55,499 nucleotides of DNA from an uncultured Eubacteriales bacterium (GCA_900314845.1 OMWV01000003.1:1-55499), one strand, 5' to 3'. Numbered from the stretch's first letter, positions 10,432 through 20,248 are shown. The notes: generated by a model not told the origin, from the letters alone. Numbers and translations: made by a program.

Positions 10432-11919
10432 ATGTATCCGAGTTTGGATCAGGTAAAAAATATACTTCAGACCGGAAAATATAAGAGGGTTCCGGTCTGT
10501 ATGGAAATGTATTCCGACAGGTACACGCCGGTGGAGGTCATGCGCATCCTGCGAGAGGCAAGCAGGCACTGCTATCTTCTTGAGAGCGCCAGCCAGCATG
10601 AAAGCTGGGGAAGATTCTCCTTCCTGGGCTATGATCCTTCGCTGGAGGTGACATGCAGCAGCGGCCTTTTGAGGATCCGCAGGACCGGCAGGGACGGGGA
10701 CGATGAGGTCACTCAGACCAGGACGGATCATCCCGGCAGACAGCTGCAGAAGATCATTGACCGTTACCGGACGCCGGTCATGGAAGGAATGCCCCCTTTC
10801 ACCGGAGGCCTGGTCGGGTATTTCTCCTATGACTATATCCGCTACAGCGAACCCAGACTAAGGCTTGCCAGCAGTGAGGACGGGGATTTCAGGGATATGG
10901 ATCTCATGCTCTTTGACCAGGTCATCGCCTTCGACCATTTCAGGCAGAAGATCTGTCTGATAACCGGAGTCTACGCAGGCGATGTCGAGGCATCCTATGA
11001 GCAGGCCCAGAACAAGCTTACACAGATGAAAGACCTGATCCGCTATGGGGACAAGAAAAGATTTCAGCCCCTGCGCCTTCTGGAAGAGCTCCGGCCTCGC
11101 TTCACCCGGGAGGAATACGGGGCAATGGTCGCAAGGGCAAAACAATATATCTATGAAGGCGATATCTTCCAGGTCGTCCTGTCCAATCCCATCAGGGCCA
11201 AAGCTCAGGGAACGCTTTTTGATACATTCCGGGTCCTGAGAGCCGAGAATCCTTCCCCCTACATGTTCTACTTCACGAGCGATGATATAGAGATAGCCGG
11301 GGCGTCCCCGGAGACCCTGGTCAGGCTTCAGGACGGGAAGCTGTCCACCTTCCCCCTGGCAGGGACCAGGCCAAGAGGCGCTGACGCCGCCGCGGATAAG
11401 GCCCTTGAGGAAGATCTCCTTTCTGATGAAAAAGAGCTGGCCGAGCACAACATGCTGGTAGACCTGGGAAGGAACGATATGGGGAAGATTTCTCAGATCG
11501 GGACGGTCAAGGTGGAAAAATATATGGAGATCGAGCGGTTCTCCCATGTTATGCACATAGGCTCCACTGTCACGGGAAAGATCCGGGAGGGAAAGACAAG
11601 TGTGGACGCCGTAGACGCCATCCTGCCGGCCGGCACCCTCTCGGGGGCACCAAAGTTCAGAGCCTGTCAGATCATTGAGGAACTGGAAGGATCGGCCAGG
11701 GGCATATACGGCGGAGCTATCGGCTACCTGGACTTTACGGGAAATTTGGATGTCTGCATCGCCATCCGGCTTGTCTACAAGAAAAACGGCAGCATCTGCA
11801 TTCGGTCGGGAGCCGGTATCGTGGCGGATTCCGTCCCGGAAAAAGAATTTCAGGAGTGCATGAACAAGGCAAGAGCCGTTGTGGATGCGGTAAAAGAAGC
11901 AGAGGGGGGTCTGGAATGA
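10432..11919 (+). CDS. trpE: Anthranilate synthase component I
   Basis: A 495-residue chorismate-using enzyme that makes anthranilate with TrpG. The N-terminal half holds YLLESAS (the LLES element of the tryptophan feedback site) and the C-terminal half holds the chorismate-binding fold with PAGTLSGAPKFRA and IRSGAGIVADS. The start is taken at ATG 10432, after GAGGAGGG; an in-frame ATG at 10306 lies inside the T-box and cannot be the real start. The stop overlaps the trpG start as ATGA. Expression should follow tRNA-Trp charging and activity should be inhibited by tryptophan. Confidence 0.97.
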   Translation: MYPSLDQVKNILQTGKYKRVPVCMEMYSDRYTPVEVMRILREASRHCYLLESASQHESWGRFSFLGYDPSLEVTCSSGLLRIRRTGRDGDDEVTQTRTDHPGRQLQKIIDRYRTPVMEGMPPFTGGLVGYFSYDYIRYSEPRLRLASSEDGDFRDMDLMLFDQVIAFDHFRQKICLITGVYAGDVEASYEQAQNKLTQMKDLIRYGDKKRFQPLRLLEELRPRFTREEYGAMVARAKQYIYEGDIFQVVLSNPIRAKAQGTLFDTFRVLRAENPSPYMFYFTSDDIEIAGASPETLVRLQDGKLSTFPLAGTRPRGADAAADKALEEDLLSDEKELAEHNMLVDLGRNDMGKISQIGTVKVEKYMEIERFSHVMHIGSTVTGKIREGKTSVDAVDAILPAGTLSGAPKFRACQIIEELEGSARGIYGGAIGYLDFTGNLDVCIAIRLVYKKNGSICIRSGAGIVADSVPEKEFQECMNKARAVVDAVKEAEGGLE

Positions 11920-12494
11920 TCTTATTGATAGACAACTATGACAGCTTTTCCTACAACGTTTACCAGCTGATCGGCTCTGTAGAGCCCAATATCCAGGTAA
12001 TCCGCAATGACGACAGGACCCTGGAAGAAATAGAGGCCATGGACCCGCAGGCCATCGTTCTCTCACCCGGCCCCGGCAGGCCGGAGAATGCCGGTGTCTG
12101 TATCCCCCTTATCAAAAAGTTTGCGGGGGAAAAGCCCATCCTGGGGATCTGCCTGGGCCATCAGGCCATCTGCCAGGCCTTCGGAGCTCAGATCTCCTAC
12201 GCGAAAGAGCTGATGCACGGAAAGAAAAAAGAGATCATCCTGACCGGGCAAAGCCCCCTCTTTCAGGGTATGCCGGAGCATTTTCCGGCGGCAAGATATC
12301 ACTCACTCTCAGCGGTGGAGGCGACCATGCCGGACTGTCTTGCCATAACCGCCCGCTGTGAGGATGGGGAGATCATGGCGGTCGAGCACAGAGATTATCC
12401 GGTCTACGGCCTGCAGTTCCATCCGGAGTCTGTCATGACCCCTGACGGGAAGCAGATCATTGAAAATTTTATGAATATCGTAAAAAACAGATAG
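11916..12494 (+). CDS. trpG: Anthranilate synthase component II (glutamine amidotransferase)
   Basis: A 192-residue class I glutamine amidotransferase. The nucleophile is Cys79 in GICLGHQ and the His-Glu pair is His169/Glu171 in LQFHPES, so the triad is intact. It supplies ammonia from glutamine to TrpE. The start at 11916 sits within the ATGA overlap with trpE, with a GGGGGGT-type ribosome site; this favours equal amounts of the two subunits. It is a stand-alone trpG, not fused to trpD. In many Firmicutes such a protein can also serve PabB; no pabB is visible here. Confidence 0.96.
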   Translation: MILLIDNYDSFSYNVYQLIGSVEPNIQVIRNDDRTLEEIEAMDPQAIVLSPGPGRPENAGVCIPLIKKFAGEKPILGICLGHQAICQAFGAQISYAKELMHGKKKEIILTGQSPLFQGMPEHFPAARYHSLSAVEATMPDCLAITARCEDGEIMAVEHRDYPVYGLQFHPESVMTPDGKQIIENFMNIVKNR

Positions 12495-12516
12495 AAGATC
12501 AGGAGGAAGCAGAAAG

Positions 12517-13539
12517 ATGATAAAAGAAGCGATCATGAAAGTGGTAGATAAGCAGGATCTGACCTACGAGGAGTCCTACCAGGTCATGAATGAGATCATG
12601 AACGGAGAGACGAGCCAGACGCAGAACGCGGCTCTTCTGGCGGCGCTTTCCACAAAAAGCTCCAAGGCGGAGACAGCGGCGGAGATCGCGGGCTGCGCGG
12701 AGGCCATGCGGTCGCACGCCATCCCTGTCGATCTGAGCGGTTACGATAATTTTGAGATCGTCGGCACGGGCGGCGACGGAGCCCACACCTTCAACATATC
12801 GACAACCTCGGCCTTTGTCGCGGCAGCAGGCGGCATGAAAGTCTCAAAGCACGGCAACAGGGCGGCTTCCTCCCTCAGCGGGACGGCGGACTGTCAGGAG
12901 GCCCTGGGCGTTAAGATAGACCAGGCTCCCGAAAAGTGCAGAGAACTTCTGGATAGGGTCGGCATCTGCTTTTTCTTCGCCCAGAAGTATCACACCTCCA
13001 TGAAGTATGTGGGCGCCATCCGAAAGGAGCTGGGCATCCGCACAGTCTTTAATATCCTTGGTCCTCTGACAAATCCCGGCAAGCCTAAGAGATTTCTCCT
13101 TGGCGTCTATGATGAGTCTCTGGTGGCTCCCCTGACCCAGGTCCTGATAGATCTGGGGGTAAAGAGGGGCATGGTAGTTTACGGCATGGACAGGCTGGAT
13201 GAGATATCCGCCTGCGGCCAGACTCTGATCTCGGAATTTAAGGACGGCTGGTACAAGATGTACAAGATCAGCCCGGAGGATTTTGGCCTGACCCCCTGCG
13301 CCAAGGAAGACCTGGCCGGCGGTACGGCCGGGGAAAATGCGCAGATCACCCGGGATATTTTAAGCGGAAAAGAGCGCGGACCTAAGAGAAATGCTGTTCT
13401 TCTCAACGCGGGCGCTGCCCTTTACATAGGCGATAAGGCTTCTTCCATGGCAGAGGGCATAACTCTGGCCGCTTCTCTGATAGATTCCGGCAAGGCGCTT
13501 GAGACCCTGGAAGCCTATATCAAAGAGTCAAACAGCTAA
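12517..13539 (+). CDS. trpD: Anthranilate phosphoribosyltransferase
   Basis: A 340-residue class IV phosphoribosyltransferase that joins anthranilate to PRPP. The PRPP and metal motifs GTGGDG (83-88), NISTT (93-97) and KHGNRAASS (111-119) are all present. The ATG at 12517 has AGGAGGAAG upstream; a second Met seven codons later has no better site. It lies 22 bases after trpG. The length is typical. Confidence 0.96.
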   Translation: MIKEAIMKVVDKQDLTYEESYQVMNEIMNGETSQTQNAALLAALSTKSSKAETAAEIAGCAEAMRSHAIPVDLSGYDNFEIVGTGGDGAHTFNISTTSAFVAAAGGMKVSKHGNRAASSLSGTADCQEALGVKIDQAPEKCRELLDRVGICFFFAQKYHTSMKYVGAIRKELGIRTVFNILGPLTNPGKPKRFLLGVYDESLVAPLTQVLIDLGVKRGMVVYGMDRLDEISACGQTLISEFKDGWYKMYKISPEDFGLTPCAKEDLAGGTAGENAQITRDILSGKERGPKRNAVLLNAGAALYIGDKASSMAEGITLAASLIDSGKALETLEAYIKESNS

Positions 13540-13554
13540 AGGACGGGTGTCTTT

Positions 13555-14364
13555 ATGGAGAATATTCTGGATAGAATCGCTGCCAGGACAAGGCAGCGGG
13601 TCAGGGAGCAGGAAAGGGAAGTCCCTCTTGAAATGCTCAGGGAAAAGATCAGGCAGAGGCAGGAGATGGAGAAGAAGGGGCGGCCCCTTCCCGATTTTCT
13701 GGCTGCCCTGAAGAAACCTGGCATGTCCTACATCTGCGAGGTCAAGAAGGCGTCGCCTTCCAAAGGCCTGATAGCACCTGACTTCCCTTATCTGGCCATA
13801 GCTAGAGAGTACCAGGCAGCCGGGGCTGCGGCCATTTCCTGCCTGACCGAGCCGGTTTGGTTTCAGGGCAGGGACTCTTATGTGGAAGAAATATCCCAGG
13901 CAGTGGATATCCCCATCCTTAGGAAGGATTTTACCGTGGATGAGTACATGATCTACCAGGCAAGGGCCATAGGCGCCAGCGCTGTCCTTCTCATCTGCGC
14001 CATCCTGGACGATGAGCAGCTGCGCTCCTACCGGGAGCTGGCGCAGTCTCTGGGCATGAATGCCCTGGTCGAGGCCCATGACGCCTCAGAGCTTTCCCGG
14101 GCGCTTAAAAGCGGGGCCGGGATCGTGGGGGTCAACAACCGGGATCTTAAGACATTTACCGTTGATATGGAAAACAGCATCCGCCTGCGGGCCATGGCTC
14201 CGAAAGACATAGTTTTTGTGTCGGAGAGCGGCATAAAGACGGCAGAAGATATCCGCCGCCTGTCTGCCAGCCGGGTGGACGCGGTCCTCATAGGGGAGAC
14301 TCTGATGAGGAGCCCTGATAAGGGAAAAATGCTCCGGATCCTGAACGGAGGCCCTCTTTCATGA
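13555..14364 (+). CDS. trpC: Indole-3-glycerol phosphate synthase
   Basis: A 269-residue TIM-barrel enzyme that closes the indole ring from CdRP. The N-terminal helix region is followed by [11 protein letters not shown] with the catalytic-type lysine, [25 protein letters not shown] and SESGI strands in the expected order. Its start lies 15 bases after trpD and its stop overlaps trpF by four bases (ATGA). Separate trpC and trpF genes, rather than the fused enteric form, are usual in Firmicutes. Confidence 0.96.
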   Translation: MENILDRIAARTRQRVREQEREVPLEMLREKIRQRQEMEKKGRPLPDFLAALKKPGMSYICEVKKASPSKGLIAPDFPYLAIAREYQAAGAAAISCLTEPVWFQGRDSYVEEISQAVDIPILRKDFTVDEYMIYQARAIGASAVLLICAILDDEQLRSYRELAQSLGMNALVEAHDASELSRALKSGAGIVGVNNRDLKTFTVDMENSIRLRAMAPKDIVFVSESGIKTAEDIRRLSASRVDAVLIGETLMRSPDKGKMLRILNGGPLS

Positions 14365-14966
14365 TAAGGATAAAGATCTGCGGCCTGAGAAGGCCGGAGG
14401 ATATCGATATGGTCAACAGGTACCGGCCGGACCTCGCCGGCTTTATCATAGATTTCCCAAAGAGTTTTCGCAGCATTTCTCCGGATAGGGTCCGGGAGCT
14501 GGCAGGCGGCCTGGACAGAAAGCATGTCCATCCGGTCGGTGTCTTTGTGGACGCTGATCTTGAGATGGCTGCCGGCCTTTTAAAGGACGGGACGCTTGCT
14601 ATGGCCCAGCTCCACGGGCATGAATCTGAGGAATATATCAGGCAGCTGAAGGCGGAAACGGGGAAACCGGTCATAAAGGCATTTCAGATAAGAGATAAGG
14701 AAGACATTCACCGCGCGCTGGCCAGCAGCGCCGATTATATCCTGCTCGATCAGGGGCAGGGAAGCGGCAGGAGCTTTGACTGGGGCCTTGTCCCTCCCAT
14801 AGGGCGGCCATGGCTTCTGGCCGGCGGACTGAACGCAGGCAATATAAAAGAGGCGGCAGACAGGCTCCATCCCTGGGGTGTTGATCTTTCGAGCGCGGTC
14901 GAGACAGACCGGGTCAAGGATCCCCGCAAGGTGGAGCAGATCATACAGATCGTCAGGAACATTTAA
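14361..14966 (+). CDS. trpF: Phosphoribosylanthranilate isomerase
   Basis: A 201-residue TIM barrel that isomerises PRA to CdRP. The start [11 protein letters not shown] carries the catalytic-type cysteine, and [10 protein letters not shown] and GVDLSSAVE near the end are typical phosphate-binding and active-site strands. The start is coupled to trpC through an ATGA overlap. The sequence is full length for the family. Confidence 0.95.
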   Translation: MIRIKICGLRRPEDIDMVNRYRPDLAGFIIDFPKSFRSISPDRVRELAGGLDRKHVHPVGVFVDADLEMAAGLLKDGTLAMAQLHGHESEEYIRQLKAETGKPVIKAFQIRDKEDIHRALASSADYILLDQGQGSGRSFDWGLVPPIGRPWLLAGGLNAGNIKEAADRLHPWGVDLSSAVETDRVKDPRKVEQIIQIVRNI

Positions 14967-14976
14967 GGAGGATGAC

Positions 14977-16167
14977 ATGACAAATCCAAGAGGAAGATTC
15001 GGCATCTTCGGCGGACAGTATATCCCGGAGACGCTGATGAATGCTGTGACAGAGCTTGAGAAGGCTTATGATACATACAAGGACGACCCGGCTTTTAACG
15101 CCGAGCTGACAGAACTTTTAAATGAGTACGGCGGCAGGCCGTCCCGGCTTTACTATGCCAGGCGCATGACCGAGGATCTGGGCGGGGCAAAGGTCTATCT
15201 CAAGAGGGAGGACCTCAACCATACGGGCGCCCACAAGATAAACAATGTGCTGGGCCAGGCTCTTCTGGCAAAAAAGATGGGAAAGACCCGTCTGATCGCC
15301 GAGACCGGGGCAGGTCAGCACGGGGTCGCGACTGCGACGGCAGCTGCCCTTTTCGGCATGGAGTGCGTGATATTCATGGGCAAGGAAGACACGATCCGCC
15401 AGGCCCTCAACGTTTACCGGATGAAGCTTCTGGGCGCCCAGGTCGTCCCGGTCACGACAGGCACGGGCACCTTAAAGGACGCCTGCTCGGCGGCCTTCCG
15501 AGAGTGGAAAAACCGCATCAGCGACACGCATTACTGCCTGGGCTCTGTCATGGGGCCTCACCCCTTCCCCACGATCGTGCGCGATTTTCAGGCTGTGATC
15601 TCAAAGGAGATAAAGGAGCAGATGCTGGAGAAGGAAGGCCGGCTCCCGGATGCGGTCCTGGCCTGCGTGGGCGGCGGATCAAACGCAATCGGTTCCTTTT
15701 ACAATTTTATAGAAGACGAGGGCGTGCAGCTGATCGGCTGCGAGGCGGCAGGACGCGGAGTGAACACGGCTCAGACGGCGGCAACCATCGCCACCGGCCG
15801 GCTTGGCATCTTCCATGGCATGAAATCTTACTTCTGCCAGAACGAGTACGGGCAGATCGCCCCGGTCTACTCTATCTCCGCCGGACTTGATTATCCCGGC
15901 ATCGGGCCGGAGCACGCTTACCTGCATGACATCGGCAGGGCCAAGTACGTGCCGGTCACGGATGAGGAGGCGGTGGACGCCTTTGAGTACCTGGCCCGGA
16001 CAGAGGGCATCATCCCGGCTATAGAGAGTGCTCACGCGGTGGCATATGCCAGAAAGATCGTGCCCGGGATGGGGAAGGACAAGATCGTTGTGATCACCAT
16101 ATCCGGCAGAGGAGACAAGGACTGCGCGGCAATCGCGCGCTACAGAGGAGAGGATATCTATGAGTAA
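14977..16167 (+). CDS. trpB: Tryptophan synthase beta chain
   Basis: A 396-residue PLP enzyme of the TrpB1 type that condenses indole with serine. The PLP lysine is Lys87 in HTGAHKINN, and GGGSNAIG binds the cofactor phosphate. The start at ATG 14977 follows AAGGAGGATG; a longer frame upstream would run into trpF and is rejected. Its last eight bases overlap the trpA start, so the alpha and beta chains, which form an alpha2beta2 complex with an indole tunnel, are coupled in translation. Confidence 0.97.
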   Translation: MTNPRGRFGIFGGQYIPETLMNAVTELEKAYDTYKDDPAFNAELTELLNEYGGRPSRLYYARRMTEDLGGAKVYLKREDLNHTGAHKINNVLGQALLAKKMGKTRLIAETGAGQHGVATATAAALFGMECVIFMGKEDTIRQALNVYRMKLLGAQVVPVTTGTGTLKDACSAAFREWKNRISDTHYCLGSVMGPHPFPTIVRDFQAVISKEIKEQMLEKEGRLPDAVLACVGGGSNAIGSFYNFIEDEGVQLIGCEAAGRGVNTAQTAATIATGRLGIFHGMKSYFCQNEYGQIAPVYSISAGLDYPGIGPEHAYLHDIGRAKYVPVTDEEAVDAFEYLARTEGIIPAIESAHAVAYARKIVPGMGKDKIVVITISGRGDKDCAAIARYRGEDIYE

Positions 16168-16942
16168 AACAATCGCTGATGCATTTGCCGGAGGAAAAGC
16201 CTTTATTCCCTTTATCACATGCGGCGACCCTTCACTTGAGGTCACGGAGCAGCTTGTCTATGCCATGGAGGAAGCCGGAGCCGACCTGATAGAGCTTGGC
16301 ATTCCCTTCTCCGATCCTACAGCGGAGGGACCCGTCATCATGGAGGCGGACGAGAGAGCTCTGAGCGGCGGGGCGACGACGGATCTTATATTCGACATGG
16401 TATGCCGGATCCGCAAAAAGACAGATATCCCCATGGTCTTCATGACATACGCAAACGTCGTTTTTTCCTACGGGACAGAGAGATTCTGTCAGAAGTCCCA
16501 GGAGGCCGGGATACAGGGCCTGATCCTGCCGGATGTTCCCTTTGAGGAGAAGGAGGACTTTGATGGAGCCTGCAGATCCCATGGGATGGATCTGATCTCC
16601 ATGATCGCCCCGACTTCAGAGGAGAGGATCGCCATGATAGCCAGCCAGGCCAGGGGCTTTCTCTATATCGTGTCTTCCCTGGGCGTCACGGGAACGCGCC
16701 AGAAGATCACGACGGATATTCCCTCCATGGTTCGCCTGGTCAGGGAAAATACATCGATCCCCTGCGCGGTCGGCTTTGGCATCTCCGGCCCTGAGCAGGC
16801 CAGGATCATGGCAGACGCTTCAGACGGGGCCATCGTGGGTTCTGCCATCGTAAAACTCTGCGCCAGGTACGGCAGAGACTGTGTCCCCTATGTGAAGGAC
16901 TTTGTCAGGGAAATGAAAGATGCGATCCGCCAGGATCTCTAA
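16160..16942 (+). CDS. trpA: Tryptophan synthase alpha chain
   Basis: A 260-residue TIM barrel that cleaves indole-3-glycerol phosphate. [13 protein letters not shown] places Glu45 at the catalytic Glu49 of the Salmonella enzyme. The second catalytic residue, Asp60 there, is Glu56 here (SDPTAEGP). The rest of the barrel ([22 protein letters not shown]) is intact. The start overlaps trpB by 8 bases. It is the last trp gene; a hairpin follows at 16960-16985. Confidence 0.95.
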   Translation: MSKTIADAFAGGKAFIPFITCGDPSLEVTEQLVYAMEEAGADLIELGIPFSDPTAEGPVIMEADERALSGGATTDLIFDMVCRIRKKTDIPMVFMTYANVVFSYGTERFCQKSQEAGIQGLILPDVPFEEKEDFDGACRSHGMDLISMIAPTSEERIAMIASQARGFLYIVSSLGVTGTRQKITTDIPSMVRLVRENTSIPCAVGFGISGPEQARIMADASDGAIVGSAIVKLCARYGRDCVPYVKDFVREMKDAIRQDL

Positions 16943-16959
16943 AGGGCGGCAAAAGAAAA

Positions 16960-16985
16960 GAGGCAGGCTGTAGCGTGCCTGCCTC
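16960..16985 (+). terminator. Hairpin after the trp operon
   Basis: GAGGCAGGC and GCCTGCCTC form a perfect 9-bp stem with an 8-base loop, 17 bases after trpA. No T run follows, so it may end transcription weakly or only protect the 3' end of the message. Confidence 0.5.
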
Positions 16986-17002
16986 AATATTGGGGTATAT
17001 AT

Positions 17003-17096
17003 GAATGGGTAAAGTACTTGTTTTTATCGGATCTGGCATTCCGAATCTTTGTAGTTATGCTGGTCACTTATCACCTTTAGGAGGTTTAACCCATTC
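17003..17096. other. Possible structured RNA in a gene-free stretch
   Basis: In the 528-base gap between trpA and metY, GAATGGGTAAA at 17003-17013 is matched by TTTAACCCATTC at 17085-17096 (one bulged base), enclosing about 70 bases that include an AGGAGG at 17079-17084 not followed by a start codon of any gene. The long-range pairing is the sort seen in small RNAs or leaders on either strand. I do not recognise a family. The rest of the gap, 17100-17390, is AT-rich apart from a GGCCGGCC-containing palindromic patch near 17315-17335. Confidence 0.35.
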
Positions 17097-17343
17097 GTGT
17101 TTATCCTGACAGTCTGTGGAACTGCCAGCCTGTCTTATAATTGTTTAACCAATTCTTAAGACACCTATATCATACTCCCTATTCTTCTATTGGTCAACCA
17201 TTATTTGAAAAATTTTTCATCTTTTTTTTCTCCAGATCTGCAAACTCTATCCTGCCGGAAAGATGAGGGGCGGGAAAATGTTGACAAAATATGATAAGTG
17301 GATATTGGTCCATGCCGGCCGGCCCATGCGGCCGGATATTAAA

Positions 17344-17353
17344 TGGTCGACCA
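17344..17353. promoter_or_regulatory. Palindrome TGGTCGACCA upstream of the metY promoter
   Basis: A perfect 10-bp palindrome lies about 40 bp upstream of the metY -35 box, a usual place for a regulator. The cognate protein is unknown. Confidence 0.3.
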
Positions 17354-17394
17354 TATACTGCGAAAAAATATTTCCAAAAACTCGACAAAACATA

Positions 17395-17423
17395 TTGACA
17401 AAGTAGGAAATACGGAGTATCAT
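17395..17423 (+). promoter_or_regulatory. Promoter of metY
   Basis: TTGACA (17395-17400) and TATCAT (17418-17423) are separated by exactly 17 bp. Transcription would begin near 17430, leaving a leader of only about 40 nt, too short for a SAM riboswitch. Confidence 0.75.
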
Positions 17424-17470
17424 AGCGTCAACAAATAAATCATGATTCACAAATTCAGGAGAGATAAGAT

Positions 17471-18751
17471 ATGAGCAATTATAAGTTTGAGACACTTCAG
17501 GTTCACGTTGGTCAGGAACAGCCGGATCCGGCTACAGATGCAAGGGCAGTGCCCATTTACCAGACAACTTCCTACGTTTTCCACAACTCAGCGCACGCGG
17601 CTGCCAGATTCGGGCTTGCTGATCCGGGCAATATCTATGGACGTCTCACAAACTCCACAGAGGATGTGCTTGAGAAGAGAGTGGCAGCCCTTGAAGGCGG
17701 TTCGTCAGCTCTCGCCCTTGCTTCAGGCGCGGCAGCTATCACATACACCATCCAGGCGCTGGCTGCGAACGGCGGACATATCGTAGCACAGAAGACTATA
17801 TACGGCGGTACCTCCAATCTCCTTGAGCACACGCTTCCCCAGTACGGCATCAGGACAACATTTGTGGACGCGCACGACCTGGCCGAGGTAGAAGCTGCGA
17901 TAGAGGATGACACGAGAGCTATATATATTGAGACACTCGGCAACCCCAACAGCGATATCCCTGATATCGATGCCATAGGTCAGATTGCCCACAGACACGG
18001 TCTTCCTCTTGTCGTGGACAACACTTTCGGTACTCCTTTCCTTATCCGGCCTATCGAGCATGGCGCGGATATCGTTGTCCATTCAGCAACAAAGTTCCTT
18101 GGCGGACACGGAACGACACTCGGCGGCATCATCGTTGAGTCAGGCAAGTTTGACTGGAAGGCAAGCGGCAAGTATTCCAACATAGATGACCCCAACCCCA
18201 GCTATCATGGCATTTCCTTTGTAGATGCTGTGGGACCTGCCGCATTTACCACATATATCAGAGCCATCCTGCTCCGCGATACCGGCGCTACCTTATCACC
18301 TTTCAACGCTTTTCTCCTCATCCAGGGCATAGAGACTCTGTCCCTGAGAGTTGAGCGCCACAATGAGAACACGAAGAAGGTCATAGACTACCTTGTGAAG
18401 AACCCCAAGGTTGAGCATGTAAATCATCCTTCTCTTCCCGATCATCCGGATCACGCCCTCTATGAGAGGTACTTCCCCAACGGCGGAGCATCCATCTTCA
18501 CATTTGAGATAAAGGGCGGCCAGGAAGAGGCATGGAAGTTTATCGACAATCTGGAGCTCTTCTCCCTCCTTGCCAATGTAGCTGACGTAAAGAGCCTTGT
18601 CATCCATCCGGCGACAACGACTCACGCGGAGCTTTCCGAGGAAGAGCTTCTGGCCCAGGGAATAAAGCCCAACACGATCAGGCTTTCCATCGGTACAGAG
18701 AATATTGACGATATCATAGCAGATCTCGAGAAGGGATTTGCCGCGATATAA
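17471..18751 (+). CDS. metY: O-acetylhomoserine sulfhydrylase
   Basis: A 426-residue PLP enzyme of the Cys/Met metabolism family, of the MetY size and sequence type. It makes homocysteine from O-acetylhomoserine and sulfide. The PLP lysine is Lys208 in SATKFLGGHGT, and YGRLTNSTEDVLEKR and ETLGNP are family motifs. CAGGAGAGA lies before ATG 17471. It stands alone behind its own strong promoter and is followed by a hairpin. A second, more distant relative is at 29798-31039 in the sulfur cluster, so this copy may serve the free-sulfide route. Confidence 0.93.
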   Translation: MSNYKFETLQVHVGQEQPDPATDARAVPIYQTTSYVFHNSAHAAARFGLADPGNIYGRLTNSTEDVLEKRVAALEGGSSALALASGAAAITYTIQALAANGGHIVAQKTIYGGTSNLLEHTLPQYGIRTTFVDAHDLAEVEAAIEDDTRAIYIETLGNPNSDIPDIDAIGQIAHRHGLPLVVDNTFGTPFLIRPIEHGADIVVHSATKFLGGHGTTLGGIIVESGKFDWKASGKYSNIDDPNPSYHGISFVDAVGPAAFTTYIRAILLRDTGATLSPFNAFLLIQGIETLSLRVERHNENTKKVIDYLVKNPKVEHVNHPSLPDHPDHALYERYFPNGGASIFTFEIKGGQEEAWKFIDNLELFSLLANVADVKSLVIHPATTTHAELSEEELLAQGIKPNTIRLSIGTENIDDIIADLEKGFAAI

Positions 18752-18775
18752 ACCTGAATTTCAGGGAATCATGGA

Positions 18776-18809
18776 GAGAGGCCGTCATACTCGGGTATGG
18801 CGGCCTCTC
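18776..18809. terminator. Hairpin between the convergent metY and ferredoxin genes
   Basis: GAGAGGCCGTCATAC and GTATGGCGGCCTCTC form a long stem around a four-base TCGG loop, 25 bases after the metY stop and 20 bases before the end of the opposite-strand gene. A T-rich stretch comes only further on, so it may act from both sides with moderate strength. Confidence 0.65.
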
Positions 18810-18829
18810 ATTAGTCAGATATAAATTTT

Positions 18830-19669
18830 TTACTCTGCAAAGAATGTCTGATCTTCCCTGCGGCGGGAGAAGTTCTCTTCCAGCATCTTTACGTGGGATA
18901 AGAGGTCAGGATTATCAAAATATCTGGCGCCCTTGGGGCATTTGCGGATGCAGGCATGGCATTTGATGCAGATGCCGGGCGTTTTGCTGATGTCATCAGG
19001 GTCGACGGAGCCCATGGGACAGACTTTGGCGCAGATACCGCAGTCATCGCACAGGGTCAGGTCTGTTACAGGCTTTGCCTTGAGAAATTTTGCCGGTGTG
19101 CCGTCGGCCTTTTTGGGTGTATAGTAGGGACCGACCGTCTCGCGTCCCGTTATGATGACGGGAGCCTTCAGGGCAGCCGTATCCTCCGCGGCCATCAGAA
19201 GGTCAGCAGCCCTGGCGGCGAATGCCTGGATCTTCTCCTTATCGTCAGCGTCCGGCCTGCCGGCAGCCAAAGTATCTGAAAATACGTGGCGGCAGACGAA
19301 GGCACCGGCGGCGAAGGGCGCAAAGCCGTTCTTATCCAGTTCCTGGGTCAGCTCAGTCAGAGAGTTGTCAAATGATCTGTTTCCGAATGTCACGGCGGCG
19401 ACGGCGGGAGTTTTCTGCCCCTTAAAGAGATCCTGCACGAAGGGCAGAGCCTTGTTGGGGATTCTTCCCGCGTAGGTCGGCGTGCCGAAGACGACAAGCT
19501 CATCCGGCCCGAAAGAAGTCACGGCAAGCCGCTGGGAGGGAAGAGTAAAATCATGTGCTTCCCAGGAGATGCCAAACCTGTCAGCCATGGCCTTTGCGAT
19601 CATCTCACACACATTTTTTGTGCCGGAGACCGGACTGAAATAAACAGCCGAGATCTTGTTTACTTTCAT
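18830..19669 (-). CDS. EFR1-type flavodoxin-like/ferredoxin protein
   Basis: A 279-residue protein. Residues about 1-160 look like a flavodoxin domain, with VYFSPVSGTKNV as the FMN phosphate loop and VFGTPTYAGRIPN as a second FMN loop. Residues about 205-260 hold two [4Fe-4S] motifs, CDDCGICAKVCP and CIKCHACIRKCP. This architecture is the clostridial EFR1 ferredoxin group, soluble electron carriers of unknown partner. AAAGGAGAT lies before the ATG. The gene follows a small Cys-rich protein gene on the same strand. I infer redox function, but cannot name a substrate. Confidence 0.85.
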   Translation of the reverse strand: MKVNKISAVYFSPVSGTKNVCEMIAKAMADRFGISWEAHDFTLPSQRLAVTSFGPDELVVFGTPTYAGRIPNKALPFVQDLFKGQKTPAVAAVTFGNRSFDNSLTELTQELDKNGFAPFAAGAFVCRHVFSDTLAAGRPDADDKEKIQAFAARAADLLMAAEDTAALKAPVIITGRETVGPYYTPKKADGTPAKFLKAKPVTDLTLCDDCGICAKVCPMGSVDPDDISKTPGICIKCHACIRKCPKGARYFDNPDLLSHVKMLEENFSRRREDQTFFAE

Positions 19670-19695
19670 CGTTTCTATCTCCTTTTTTCCTTTTT

Positions 19696-19725
19696 AAGCC
19701 CGGCGGAAAATTTCCCTCCGGGCTT
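19696..19725. terminator. Hairpin between two minus-strand genes
   Basis: AAGCCCGG and CCGGGCTT form an 8-bp stem. Thymines follow on the plus side (TTCCTTCTTT), whereas both neighbouring genes run on the minus strand, where the stem is followed by A residues. It may therefore be an attenuator-like or stabilising stem rather than a true terminator. Confidence 0.35.
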
Positions 19726-19760
19726 TCCTTCTTTATGAATATGTGGACGCGTCAGATCCT

Positions 19761-20108
19761 TCAGGCCAGGAAATCCGCCGCATTGTCCAGAATGATCGCG
19801 CCATTGCTGCAGGCCGGGCAGGTGCAGTACTTGCCTCCGGCTGCCTTTGACTCTTTGGCTCCTTTTACGGCAGCTGCCTGTCCGTCGCCGTAGATCTCTT
19901 TTCCCATGTCGGATTCGAGGAAGGCGATGCAGTCATCGATGGAGCAGACGTCCTCCTTGAGTTCCTGAACCAGTGCCCTGGCAGCGGCAGATTCCTGATC
20001 TGTGCCGGCTGCATCCAGATAGGCCTGGCAGGCTGCCTTTGCCTCGGGGCAGCAGGAGGGAGCCTCCATTATCTTCTGAACCGTTTCCTTATATTCTGCT
20101 TTTGTCAT
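19761..20108 (-). CDS. Small Cys-rich protein of unknown function
   Basis: A 115-residue soluble protein, mostly helical, with a CC pair near residue 19, a second pair spaced around residues 54-59 (CSIDDC) and a C-terminal CTCPAC motif that could bind a metal or act in thiol redox. Proteins of this type are common in clostridia and, as I recall, often carry the label Hsp90 by mistake; it has no GHKL ATPase domain and is far too short for Hsp90. GAAAGGAGT lies before the ATG. It precedes the EFR1 ferredoxin gene, which suggests but does not prove a redox link. Confidence 0.7.
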   Translation of the reverse strand: MTKAEYKETVQKIMEAPSCCPEAKAACQAYLDAAGTDQESAAARALVQELKEDVCSIDDCIAFLESDMGKEIYGDGQAAAVKGAKESKAAGGKYCTCPACSNGAIILDNAADFLA

Positions 20109-20217
20109 TTAGATCATACTCCTTTCGCGTTTTTGTCAGTTTCCACCATTGAGTTTAGTACAGTTTTGCTCTTATTTCAAGGGGCGAAAAGGCAGCTCCC
20201 GACTGCCGCAGAGAATG

Positions 20218-20248
20218 AAAAACCCCCGCCGGATCTCTCCGGCGGGGG
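20218..20248 (-). terminator. Terminator of the allantoin-type operon
   Basis: On the minus strand CCCCCGCCGG and CCGGCGGGGG form a perfect 10-bp stem with a 6-base loop, followed directly by five Ts (complement of 20218-20222). It lies 46 bases after the permease stop codon. Confidence 0.92.

Noticed and set aside
10858-12066. 402-codon open frame antisense to trpE and trpG
   Set aside because: It lies opposite two certain genes, resembles no known protein and has no sensible ribosome site; long antisense frames arise easily in this GC-rich codon usage.
17424-17470. SAM riboswitch before metY
   Set aside because: The promoter leaves a leader of about 40 nt, and no S-box motifs are present in the longer upstream region either.
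19761-20108. Hsp90 chaperone
   Set aside because: The protein is 115 residues long and has no ATPase domain; the name would be a carried-over annotation error.
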